From: Psychrobacillus sp. FSL K6-2836
GTDB taxonomy: Bacteria > Bacillota > Bacilli > Bacillales_A > Planococcaceae
Direction of reading: 5' to 3'
NCBI RefSeq assembly: GCF_038003085.1
Contig: NZ_JBBOOM010000001.1
Coordinates: forward strand, 2,790,001 to 2,854,000
Length of the DNA stretch: 64,000 nucleotides
This document shows, in pieces, positions 17,393 to 25,220 of this stretch; within the stretch, counting starts at the first letter, position 1, and each line of letters begins with the position of its first letter. Position numbers and translations under genes: made by a program. Under the pieces are notes generated by a model that did no database searches, was not told the DNA's origin, and worked only from the letters and a program-made list of their open reading frames with translations.

Positions 17393-18919
17393 ATGGATAC
17401 ATTACATTTTTTAGCGGATGGCTTTGCGGTTGCGTTTCAGTGGCATAATATTCTGTTCGCATTAGTCGGAGTTATTATAGGTACAGCAGTCGGTGTGTTA
17501 CCAGGAATCGGTCCAATGAGTGGTGTTGCACTACTAATTCCTGTAACAGCAACAATGACTTCTGGAATGCCAACGGGAGCAGCAGCGGCTAGCTCCATTA
17601 TTTTACTAGCAGGAGTATATTACGGAGCCATGTACGGTGGGTCAACTACTTCTATTTTACTGAACACACCAGGAGAATCATCTTCGGTCGTGACGACTTT
17701 AGACGGATATCAGATGGCTCAGCAGGGGAGAGCGGGAGCGGCACTTGCTATTTCAGCTATCGGGTCATTTGTGGCGGGTATCATTTCCCTTATCGGATTA
17801 ATACTTCTAGCGGAGCCGCTTTCCAATGTTGCGATAAAGTTTGGACCAGCGGAGTATTTCTCTCTTATGCTATTAGGACTCGCTGCTGTTAGTGGTCTAG
17901 CGGGAAAATCGATGACAAAAGCATTAATGATGACGGTTTTCGGACTAATGCTTGGGACGATCGGAATAGATGCAGTTTCAGGAATTGCACGATTTACATA
18001 TGATCAGCCGATTTTATTTTCGGGTTTGGAATTTTTAACAATTGCAGTTGGATTATTTGCACTTGGTGAGGTTGTAAAAACGATTTTAGAAAAAGACGAA
18101 GAAACAGGAAGTATAGCGAAGATCAACCGAATATTACCGACGAAACAGGATATGAAAGACAGTACAGTACCAATCGTACGTGGATCGTTACTTGGTTTCT
18201 TCATAGGAGTTTTACCAGGAGCAGGAGCAACATTGGCGTCGTTTTTCTCTTATACTACAGAGAAAAAGTTTAGTAAGAACCCAGAGATGTTTGGGAAAGG
18301 TCATATTGCTGGGGTAGCAGGTCCAGAATCCGCGAATAATGCCGCTTCTGGTGGTGCAATGATTCCGTTACTTACTCTAGGAATACCAGGTTCAGGAACG
18401 ACAGCGATATTGATGGGTGCACTGATCATGTACAACATCCAGCCAGGCCCATTATTATTTGATGAGCATCCTGAGGTTGCATGGGGACTTATCGCAAGTA
18501 TGTTAATCGGGAATTTAATGTTGCTAGTGTTGAATATGCCACTAGTTCGGGTTTTTGCAAAAGTTATTGAAACACCGAAAAAGTATTTATTGCCAATGAT
18601 TATAGCCATATCCTTTTTCGGAGTATATGCGGTACAGTATACAACGTTTGACCTTTATTTACTGCTAGGGTGTGGGTTGTTAGGTTATTTACTTTCAAAA
18701 AATGACTACCCAGTGGCACCTTTAGTACTTGCGCTTGTATTAGGTCCAATGATTGAAAACAATATGCGTCGTGCGTTAACGATTTCTAACGGAGACTTTA
18801 GTATATTTGTGACAAAGCCACTATCGCTAATATTTATCGTTGCTGCAACGGCTTGGTTGTTAGTCCCACTATTGTTAAAGCTTAAAGGGCGGAAAATTGT
18901 TATCAATGAAGAAGGTTAA
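17393..18919 (+). CDS. tctA: Tripartite tricarboxylate transporter large membrane subunit
   Basis: 508-residue TctA-family permease with about twelve membrane segments. Conserved glycine-rich signatures include VLPGIGPMSGVALLIP near residue 45, the AMYGGSTTSILLNTPGE stretch, and the mirror motif PGAGATLASFFSY plus LGIPGSGTTAILMGAL in the second half. Last gene of tctCBA, followed by a strong terminator at 18923-18960. Uses the ion gradient, not ATP, in characterised systems. Confidence 0.92.
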   Translation: MDTLHFLADGFAVAFQWHNILFALVGVIIGTAVGVLPGIGPMSGVALLIPVTATMTSGMPTGAAAASSIILLAGVYYGAMYGGSTTSILLNTPGESSSVVTTLDGYQMAQQGRAGAALAISAIGSFVAGIISLIGLILLAEPLSNVAIKFGPAEYFSLMLLGLAAVSGLAGKSMTKALMMTVFGLMLGTIGIDAVSGIARFTYDQPILFSGLEFLTIAVGLFALGEVVKTILEKDEETGSIAKINRILPTKQDMKDSTVPIVRGSLLGFFIGVLPGAGATLASFFSYTTEKKFSKNPEMFGKGHIAGVAGPESANNAASGGAMIPLLTLGIPGSGTTAILMGALIMYNIQPGPLLFDEHPEVAWGLIASMLIGNLMLLVLNMPLVRVFAKVIETPKKYLLPMIIAISFFGVYAVQYTTFDLYLLLGCGLLGYLLSKNDYPVAPLVLALVLGPMIENNMRRALTISNGDFSIFVTKPLSLIFIVAATAWLLVPLLLKLKGRKIVINEEG

Positions 18920-18922
18920 TAG

Positions 18923-18960
18923 AAATGCAGACTTCATTGTTCACGGAGTCTGCATTTTTT
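18923..18960. terminator. terminator after tctA
   Basis: AAATGCAGACT (18923-18933) pairs with AGTCTGCATTT (18947-18957) and runs into six T. It overlaps the last codons of the converging RsbR-like gene. A near-copy of its 5' side recurs at ~51250. Confidence 0.85.
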
Positions 18961-19750
18961 GGTTATTATTTTTTATATCCAGAGGCATAGTTAGGTTTTG
19001 AATGATGCCTAAAGAATGTAGCGCTTGCTTAACAGTAGACTTGGTAGGAATAGAGTCTAGCTTATAATCTAACTGTATAGCCGTTAGAGCCAATTGTGGT
19101 CTTAACCCTGTAATAATTGAACGTACACCTAGCAAGGAAAGGACGTTATTAATCTTAAAGAGGTAATCTGTCACAACACTGTTTAATGTATACATGCCAG
19201 AAAAATCAATGATTAAGATATTAATGTCTTGTTCTTGTACCTTAAATGGTACTTCATCTAGTAGTTGTTTTGCTCGATCCTCATCGATTGAACCCATTAA
19301 AGGCAATATAGCAATTCCATTTAATACAGGAACTAGTGTAGCTGATAATTCATTAATTTCTTTCATAATTTCAAGTTGCTTCAATTCTTTTTCTTTACGC
19401 ACGGTAATATCTCTAACATACGTTTGTATTGCTTTTGTCTTTCCAATTTGAACGGGATGACAATATAGTTCAACTTCTACAGTAGTCCCATCCATTCGGT
19501 AAATTGTTTCTTCAATAACTTTGGCTGGTTGTTGGTAGGCAGATTCTATTCTTTTTTCAATAGCTAACTTAGAGGCTTCCTGAAAAATATCTAAAGGACT
19601 TGCTCCAATGATTTTATCTTTAGTTGCTCTGAAAAAATCTACCGCTACATGGTTCACGTCAATTATTTTAAGGTTAGTATGAATGATTAACGGATCACGT
19701 GAATACTCCATTATCTCACGGTAATCTATTTGAGATACGCTTTCGTTCAT
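18941..19750 (-). CDS. PAS-STAS protein, RsbR-family stressosome-like
   Basis: 269 residues. An N-terminal PAS domain (~8-115, with IIGASPLDIFQEA and YRMDGTTVEVEL) replaces the usual RsbR globin-like sensor; a C-terminal STAS domain (~150-255) carries DFSGMYTLNSVVTDYLFKI and IITGLRPQLALTAIQL, the two regions bearing the phosphorylatable Thr/Ser of RsbR/RsbS. GTTAAGGAGAG upstream fixes the start at 19750, not 19771. No RsbS or RsbT lies beside it, so it is an orphan RsbR paralogue. Likely links an unknown signal to general stress control. Confidence 0.87.
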   Translation of the reverse strand: MNESVSQIDYREIMEYSRDPLIIHTNLKIIDVNHVAVDFFRATKDKIIGASPLDIFQEASKLAIEKRIESAYQQPAKVIEETIYRMDGTTVEVELYCHPVQIGKTKAIQTYVRDITVRKEKELKQLEIMKEINELSATLVPVLNGIAILPLMGSIDEDRAKQLLDEVPFKVQEQDINILIIDFSGMYTLNSVVTDYLFKINNVLSLLGVRSIITGLRPQLALTAIQLDYKLDSIPTKSTVKQALHSLGIIQNLTMPLDIKNNNQKMQTP

Positions 19751-20018
19751 ATAAAGAACTCTCCTTAACAACTATATATCACATGTTTCATGAAATAATA
19801 GAAGTTGTATTTTTAAACGATTTATATACAGATTTTGTAACAATGTAATGTGATTATTTATTATTCATTCTAAATAGTGAAGCATTTTATTTATCCATCA
19901 TACCACTCTTATAAGGATAAATTCTATGTAGTTGGATAGTTTGTTAGGTTAGCTGTTTAAATAGTTTTTTATTTATTGATCATTTCATTGGACAAATCCC
20001 AAAATGTGTTATATAGTT
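19751..20018. promoter_or_regulatory. AT-rich intergenic region with csp copy A promoter
   Basis: Mostly AT-rich with no open frame. TTGGAC (19988-19993) and TATAGT (20012-20017), 18 bases apart, form a plausible sigma-A promoter for the first cold-shock gene. The duplicated leader starts right after it, at 20019. Confidence 0.55.
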
Positions 20019-20143
20019 AGGATAATAATTAAATTGCTTAGATAGAAACAATGAATTCACATATTACAAAAGGTAATCGTGAGTCTTCGGTAACTTTTTG
20101 CAATATGTGAATTTTTTTATTCACCAAAATGGAGGTTTTTTAC
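20019..20143 (+). promoter_or_regulatory. structured 5' leader of cold-shock gene, copy A
   Basis: About 125-nt leader. AATTCACATATT (20054-20065) pairs with AATATGTGAATT (20102-20113), whose 3' side merges into a T-run, as in an intrinsic terminator. The GTGAAT in that 3' arm can instead pair with the ATTCAC just beyond the T-run, giving a mutually exclusive hairpin. An inner TCTTCGG-type loop lies between. Nearly identical to 23932-24056. A temperature- or Csp-responsive attenuator is inference. Confidence 0.65.
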
Positions 20144-20344
20144 ATGACACAAGGTACAGTAAAATGGTTTAACGCAGAAAAAGGTTTTGGATTTATCGAG
20201 GTTGAAGGTGGAAACGACGTATTCGCTCATTTCTCAGCAATCCAAGGCGAAGGATTCAAATCTCTTGACGAAGGTCAAAAAGTTGAATTTGACGTAGAAG
20301 ATGGTCAACGTGGACCACAAGCAGTAAACATCGTAAAACTTTAA
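20144..20344 (+). CDS. Cold-shock protein, copy A
   Basis: 66-residue CspA-family RNA chaperone with a single cold-shock domain. RNP1 KGFGFIEV and RNP2 VFAHFSAI are intact. The start at 20144 follows GGAGG; a longer form from 20129 would include the ribosome site. The protein is identical to copy B at 24057; only a few synonymous bases differ. Followed by terminator 20378-20412. Binds single-stranded RNA and melts structure in characterised relatives. Confidence 0.97.
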   Translation: MTQGTVKWFNAEKGFGFIEVEGGNDVFAHFSAIQGEGFKSLDEGQKVEFDVEDGQRGPQAVNIVKL

Positions 20345-20377
20345 TTCTTAGGGATTTTAAGTAAAGATAATACTGTA

Positions 20378-20412
20378 AAAAAGAGATACTCTTTCGAGAG
20401 TATCTCTTTTTT
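20378..20412 (+). terminator. terminator after csp copy A
   Basis: AAAAGAGATACTC pairs with GAGTATCTCTTTT around a short CTTTCGA loop, then more T. Unlike the leader and gene, it is not shared with copy B. Confidence 0.88.
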
Positions 20413-20510
20413 TATGTTCTTTTTTTCATAATGATATAGGAATACTCGAATAGCAAGTTGTTTGGTAAACTATTAATATCTTTATTTTGAATATAAAGGA
20501 AGTGTAACGA

Positions 20511-21335
20511 TTGTCCGCTATAAATACTAAGAATAATCTACGTGCTGACTGCGAAAATTGTTTTGCATTATGCTGCGTGGGGCTCCATTTTGCTGCATCG
20601 GTAGATTTTGCAGTTGATAAACTAGCTGGTACGCCCTGCACGAATCTTCGAACAGACTACCGTTGTGGAATACATAAAGAACTTAGGCAACAAGGATATA
20701 AAGGGTGTACTGTTTTTGAATGCTTCGGGGCAGGTCAGAAAGTTTCTCAAGTTACTTTCAAGGGAGTCAGCTGGCGAGAGAATCCAAAAATAGCGAGGGA
20801 TATGTTCGACGTTTTTCCAATTATGCAAGAGCTTCATGAAATTCTTTCGTATCTTACAGAGGCACGTACAAAGGAGGAAACTCTTACAATTCACAAAGAA
20901 CTCAGTATTGCAATTGAAGAAACCGAAAAACTCACGAGGCTAAGTCCCGATTTACTATTAGCGTTAAACATTCCAGAGCATCGTGCTAGGATGAACACAT
21001 TACTTGTAAAAACAAGTGAACTAGTTCGTAAGGATAAAGGTTCAATAGGTAATAAGAAAAAGGATCGTAGTAGAGCAGATCTTCTAGGAGCAAATTTACG
21101 AGGAGCAGATCTTAGAGGAGTAAATTTTAGAGGCGCTTATCTAATAGCTGCCGATCTCCGAAAAGCTGATATGAGGTATGCCGATTTTATCGGGGCGGAC
21201 TTTCGAGATGCCAACCTAAGTGGAGCAGATCTGACAGGGGCAATATTCCTCACACAAGTTCAGATAAACTCTGCAAAAGGAGATAACCAAACTAAATTGC
21301 CAGTAACACTTATGCGACCAATGCATTGGATTTAA
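20511..21335 (+). CDS. Cys-rich pentapeptide-repeat protein
   Basis: 274 residues. The N-terminal ~75 residues hold a run of cysteines (DCENCFALCC, PCTNL, YRCGI, KGCTVFECFGAG) that suggests a metal or Fe-S binding module resembling YkgJ-type clusters. A helical middle (~75-180) is followed by about twelve pentapeptide repeats A(D/N)LRG (~185-250) forming a right-handed beta-helix. Start is a TTG seven bases after AAAGGAAG. Function unknown; pentapeptide proteins can mimic DNA and protect gyrase, but the Cys module argues for another role. Confidence 0.83.
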   Translation: MSAINTKNNLRADCENCFALCCVGLHFAASVDFAVDKLAGTPCTNLRTDYRCGIHKELRQQGYKGCTVFECFGAGQKVSQVTFKGVSWRENPKIARDMFDVFPIMQELHEILSYLTEARTKEETLTIHKELSIAIEETEKLTRLSPDLLLALNIPEHRARMNTLLVKTSELVRKDKGSIGNKKKDRSRADLLGANLRGADLRGVNFRGAYLIAADLRKADMRYADFIGADFRDANLSGADLTGAIFLTQVQINSAKGDNQTKLPVTLMRPMHWI

Positions 21336-21366
21336 AAATTCATAATAGGAATTGGAGAGGTTAAAG

Positions 21367-21975
21367 ATGAAAAAACTACTGTTAACTGGATTTGAACCAT
21401 TTCTATCATTCACAGTGAATCCGACGATGAAAATTGTAGAAGAATTAGATGGCAAGACAATTGGAGAATATGAGGTAATAAGCAGAGTTCTATCAGTCGA
21501 CTTCGCAAAGTCAGGTGCACAGCTAATTCATCAGCTAGAGGAGATAAAGCCAGATGCAGTTATGTCCTTAGGATTAGCTGGCGGACGTTATAAAATCACT
21601 CCAGAACGCATTGCGATCAATGTGAAAGATGGTGCCGCGGACAATCAGGGACATACGCCATTAGACGAAACAATTCAGCTAGACGGCGAACCTGGCTACT
21701 TTTCGACGCTACCTGTACGTTCGATGGTGGATGAACTTATAAAAGAAGGTCTTCCTGCTACTATTTCGAATACTGCAGGTACATACTTATGCAATAACGT
21801 CATGTATGAGGCTTTACATTATGCCAAGATGAACAATCTAGACATGCCCACCGGATTCATCCACATACCAGCATCTCATGAGTTAGCTATTCAACACGGG
21901 AAAATCCCAAGCTGGTCCCATGCGGATTTAAAAAGAGGCATAGAAATTTGTATAGCAGTGCTAGGGAAGCAATAA
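21367..21975 (+). CDS. pcp: Pyrrolidone-carboxylate peptidase
   Basis: C15 cysteine peptidase that removes N-terminal pyroglutamate. 202 residues, near the family length. Catalytic triad readable as E80 (ITPERIAIN), C142 (GTYLCNN) and H166 (GFIHIP). N-terminal LLTGFEPF and LGLAGGR are also typical. A longer frame from 21352 exists, but GGAGAGG selects the ATG at 21367. Cytosolic; follows the pentapeptide gene by 31 bases and may be co-transcribed. Confidence 0.93.
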   Translation: MKKLLLTGFEPFLSFTVNPTMKIVEELDGKTIGEYEVISRVLSVDFAKSGAQLIHQLEEIKPDAVMSLGLAGGRYKITPERIAINVKDGAADNQGHTPLDETIQLDGEPGYFSTLPVRSMVDELIKEGLPATISNTAGTYLCNNVMYEALHYAKMNNLDMPTGFIHIPASHELAIQHGKIPSWSHADLKRGIEICIAVLGKQ

Positions 21976-22068
21976 ATTTAGATATATTAAGTGAATAAAC
22001 TTAAGGTTATTTTCTGTAATTGAAACATAATTCTCGCTAATCCGTACAAAAGATAGGAGGGGATTTAT

Positions 22069-23019
22069 ATGTGGGAAAAACTACAACAAAGTCAGTCGTT
22101 TTTAAAGATGGAAATCAATAAGAGGGATAAGGTAAAAAGGAAGCAGCAAACATTGGAAGAGCAATTACAAACAGCGTTACATAAGAAGCAAGAGTATTGG
22201 ACGCGACTTAAAGAAGAGCAAAAGGATGTAGAAAACCTAGACGGTTTTTCAATCTTGAAAATGGTTCGAACTTGGACAGGGAAGCAGGATGAAATTCGTG
22301 AGAAAGAATTAGGAGAATTAGCGGCTGTAGAAGCGAAGTATAGAGAAATTGAAAAAACAGTAATAGATTTAGAACAGGATATAGTAGCCAATGAACGGGA
22401 ACTAGATCAAGCGAGTTGGGAATCTATTGATATAGATTGGGAGAAGCTGATTAAAGAAAAAGAGCAATGGATTTTCGGAAATGATCAGGAACAGGCATCT
22501 CGACTCGAGAAGTTATATGAGCAAAACACGTTTCTTGCAACAAGTATTCGTGAAATAACAGAAGCTATCACTGCTGGTAATGAAGCTAAAATCGCTTTAA
22601 AAAGAGCACTAAAGTTACTGGAAGGTGCAAAGGATTACTCTACTTGGGATACTTTTTTGGGAGGCGGACTAATCGCCACATCTTTAAAGCATAGTAAGCT
22701 CGACGAATCGGAAGAAGCTATTCATGCGGCCCAGCGTTCTTTACAAAGATTTCATACTGAAATGTTAGATATCCAGCAAATAAAGGCCGATAACTTATCT
22801 GTTGGAAGAGATAACTTTGTTACATTTGCGGATTATGTATTCGATGATATCTTTTCTGCATGGTCCACACATTCCAAAATTAATAATTCGATAGACCGTT
22901 TGAACCAGACACTAAGGGATTTAGCTAACATATCTAATCAACTACAAAAGCAACTCAAACTAGATCAAGATAATCTACATAATGTAGAAATAGAAATTGC
23001 TCAGATTATTGAACATTAA
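22069..23019 (+). CDS. Coiled-coil protein of unknown function
   Basis: 316 residues that I do not recognise. Nearly all heptad-rich helix: long charged coiled coils at ~5-150 and ~240-315 flank a short glycine-rich hydrophobic patch (DTFLGGGLIATSLKHSK, ~205-222). A conserved-looking IRTWTG-like motif, here MVRTWTGKQDE, is near residue 62. No signal peptide or clear membrane helix. Strong AGGAGGGG upstream. The hydrophobic patch inside a coiled-coil frame recalls membrane-remodelling or structural maintenance proteins, but that is speculative. Confidence 0.8.
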   Translation: MWEKLQQSQSFLKMEINKRDKVKRKQQTLEEQLQTALHKKQEYWTRLKEEQKDVENLDGFSILKMVRTWTGKQDEIREKELGELAAVEAKYREIEKTVIDLEQDIVANERELDQASWESIDIDWEKLIKEKEQWIFGNDQEQASRLEKLYEQNTFLATSIREITEAITAGNEAKIALKRALKLLEGAKDYSTWDTFLGGGLIATSLKHSKLDESEEAIHAAQRSLQRFHTEMLDIQQIKADNLSVGRDNFVTFADYVFDDIFSAWSTHSKINNSIDRLNQTLRDLANISNQLQKQLKLDQDNLHNVEIEIAQIIEH

Positions 23020-23373
23020 ATATTAGTGATAGTGCAAGCGCCTACGCAAGCCAATACTTGCGTTAGGAGCATTTCGTTTAAAAACATAATTTGCCGCTAA
23101 CTCCAAAGCGACTCGAAGAGTTAGGTGTTTGAGCTAGACAGATTATAAGTAAGCAACATAAACTTCTTGCCCTTATAATAGTAAACAGCCATCAACAAAT
23201 AATATGATGGAAATTGACGCTATCTGTCATTATTTCTCGGGAAATAATTTGACAATAAAATTGTCTATTAGACAAATGAATACCTAGGTATTTTTATGCG
23301 CCCGTATAATTTTATTTATCGACGGCTAGTATAAAGACAAGATTAAGTAAATTATGTCTCAGGAGGAAACCCG
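23020..23373. other. intergenic region with one hairpin
   Basis: CCTACGCAAG (23041-23050) and CTTGCGTTAGG (23058-23068) form a hairpin without a T-run just after the coiled-coil gene. The rest is AT-rich; I see no gene. The promoter of the next gene is presumably here. Confidence 0.5.
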
Positions 23374-23889
23374 ATGTATGATCCAACTATTTTTGAAAAC
23401 TTAAAAGTAGCATTCGAAAATCATGTGTATGATTTAGATAACATGGAACGAAAGGTGGATATCAAAAACCGGGTCGATCAAATGGACCTTTCCATTATCG
23501 CTAGAACCTTTAGGATTGAGTTTACTCTAGCTGACCAGTCGGACTTAACTGCGGAAATTATTTTAGACGCATCCCTAGAAGACTTAGCAGGAGAAATACT
23601 AGAAATAGGAAATAAAAATATAGGTTGTACGCTAGCATTGAAATTTATTAAAAATATTCAAAATCCTGATCTACAATGTGAGGAAATCGAACAAGCAATC
23701 AAAAACATTTGGGAAGACGACATAAAGTTAACCCAAACGTTAAGTTTTGTATTCGGAACAGAACTATCTAGCTATAAAAACGCAATAGAAGTTAAGTTTA
23801 CAAAGAAGATTAATGAAGATCAAATAAGCGATCTTGCGATGTTTCTTGAACATGTATTAGAAACGTTAGATACTTTAAATAAAATATAA
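23374..23889 (+). CDS. Hypothetical acidic protein
   Basis: 171 residues, unrecognised, soluble and acidic, no signal peptide. It reads as an alpha/beta protein with a first half rich in charged helix (ENHVYDLDNMERKVDIKNRVD) and a regular strand pattern FRIEFTLADQSDLTAEIILD, then a helical C-terminus. A good AGGAGGAAA site supports translation. Lies between the coiled-coil gene and csp copy B; any link to either is unproven. Confidence 0.75.
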   Translation: MYDPTIFENLKVAFENHVYDLDNMERKVDIKNRVDQMDLSIIARTFRIEFTLADQSDLTAEIILDASLEDLAGEILEIGNKNIGCTLALKFIKNIQNPDLQCEEIEQAIKNIWEDDIKLTQTLSFVFGTELSSYKNAIEVKFTKKINEDQISDLAMFLEHVLETLDTLNKI

Positions 23890-23931
23890 TAGGCACTTTA
23901 CTAGCTTTCTGCGAAGATATGGTTTATAGTA

Positions 23932-24056
23932 AGGATAATAATTAAATTGCTTAGATAGAAACAATGAATTCACATATTACAAAAGGTAATCGTGAGTCTT
24001 CGGTAGCTTTTTGTAATATGTGAATTTTTTATTCACCATAAATGGAGGTTTTTTAC
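23932..24056 (+). promoter_or_regulatory. structured 5' leader of cold-shock gene, copy B
   Basis: Duplicate of 20019-20143 at a constant offset of 3913. A perfect 18-bp stem joins 23967-23984 to 24009-24026 (copy A has one mismatch in the same stem), followed by a T-run to 24030 and then ATTCAC, which can compete for the GTGAAT of the stem. TATAGT at 23925-23930 is a likely -10; no good -35 is seen. Confidence 0.65.
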
Positions 24057-24257
24057 ATGACACAAGGTACAGTAAAATGGTTTAACGCAGAAAAAGGTTT
24101 TGGATTTATCGAGGTTGAAGGCGGAAACGACGTATTCGCTCATTTCTCAGCAATCCAAGGCGAAGGATTCAAATCTCTTGACGAAGGTCAAAAAGTTGAA
24201 TTTGACGTTGAAGATGGTCAACGTGGACCACAAGCAGTTAACATTGTAAAACTTTAA
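24057..24257 (+). CDS. Cold-shock protein, copy B
   Basis: 66-residue cold-shock domain protein, amino-acid identical to copy A at 20144-20344, with the same RNP1 (KGFGFIEV) and RNP2 (VFAHFSAI). Start follows GGAGG in the same spacing. A handful of synonymous differences (GGT/GGC, GTA/GTT, ATC/ATT) show recent duplication or gene conversion. Ends in its own imperfect terminator (about 24287-24320). Confidence 0.97.
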   Translation: MTQGTVKWFNAEKGFGFIEVEGGNDVFAHFSAIQGEGFKSLDEGQKVEFDVEDGQRGPQAVNIVKL

Positions 24258-24286
24258 TTCTTCGGGATTAATTAAACATAGTTAGC

Positions 24287-24320
24287 AAAAGAGGCATCCT
24301 TTCTGAGGGTGTCTTTTTTT
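24287..24320 (+). terminator. terminator after csp copy B
   Basis: AAGAGGCATCCT and AGGGTGTCTTTTTTT form an imperfect hairpin followed by T residues. Different in sequence from the copy A terminator. Confidence 0.7.
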
Positions 24321-24452
24321 ATTACCTTAAATTAGGAATGTTTTACGGTGAATTTTGGATATGGTACGCCTGACAAACTCATGATGTCAGCTTTTATTGG
24401 ACCAAAGTGATAATATTATACATAGAGAATATCAGAATGGGATGAGCAAAAG

Positions 24453-25091
24453 ATGAGCAATACACATATATTTTCCAAACGTGAAGAAATAGCTAATGCA
24501 ACTATTCATGGGATTGGTGCTATGCTTAGTATAGCAGCTCTTGTAATATTAATCGTAACTTCCGTAATACATGGAACAGCTTGGCATGTTGTAAGTTTTA
24601 CATTGTTTGGTTCGTCGATGGTCCTTTTATATTTGTCTTCCACACTGGTCCACGGGTTTCCAGCAGGACGCTTAAAAGATTTCTTTGAGATTATGGATCA
24701 CTCGGCTATATACTTTTTTATCGCTGGAACATATACACCGTTCTTATTCCTCGCTATTAAAGGACCATTAGGATGGACTTTGTTCGGTATCGTATGGGGG
24801 CTTGCGATTGCGGGGACCGTGTTTAAAGCGTTTTTTGTGAAAAGATTCTTACATACTTCCACATTGTTATACGTTGTGATGGGCTGGTTAATGGTATTTG
24901 GATGGAAACCTCTTTTAGAGAATGTATCATCTCAAGGACTCATACTGCTAGCAATTGGGGGTATCTTGTATACAATCGGAGCAGTTTTCTACGTGTGGCG
25001 TGGGTTTACATATCATCACGCAGTCTGGCATGTATTTGTGCTCGCAGCGTCTATCCTGCATTTCTTTGCTGTCATGACGTTGCTACCATAA
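24453..25091 (+). CDS. Hemolysin III family (PAQR/YqfA-type) membrane protein
   Basis: 212 residues, seven membrane segments. Family motifs: HGIGAMLSIAAL in helix 1, LYLSSTLVHG, DHSAIYFFIAGTYTPF, and the C-terminal HAVWHVFVLAASILHFFAV; the conserved Asp and His residues are the putative zinc ligands of the CREST superfamily. The name hemolysin is historical; homologues act in membrane lipid homeostasis. Monocistronic by spacing. Confidence 0.9.
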   Translation: MSNTHIFSKREEIANATIHGIGAMLSIAALVILIVTSVIHGTAWHVVSFTLFGSSMVLLYLSSTLVHGFPAGRLKDFFEIMDHSAIYFFIAGTYTPFLFLAIKGPLGWTLFGIVWGLAIAGTVFKAFFVKRFLHTSTLLYVVMGWLMVFGWKPLLENVSSQGLILLAIGGILYTIGAVFYVWRGFTYHHAVWHVFVLAASILHFFAVMTLLP

Positions 25092-25220
25092 AGTAGGAAG
25101 CGTTTAAACAATGGGTTTGTAGAGAGTTGTTCCATCAAATGCTATAATAAAGTTTAAATGTCTGGTACTAGAACTAGCAGCAGATTGCTTTAAAGTTAGT
25201 ATGAAGAGAAGAGGATAGAT

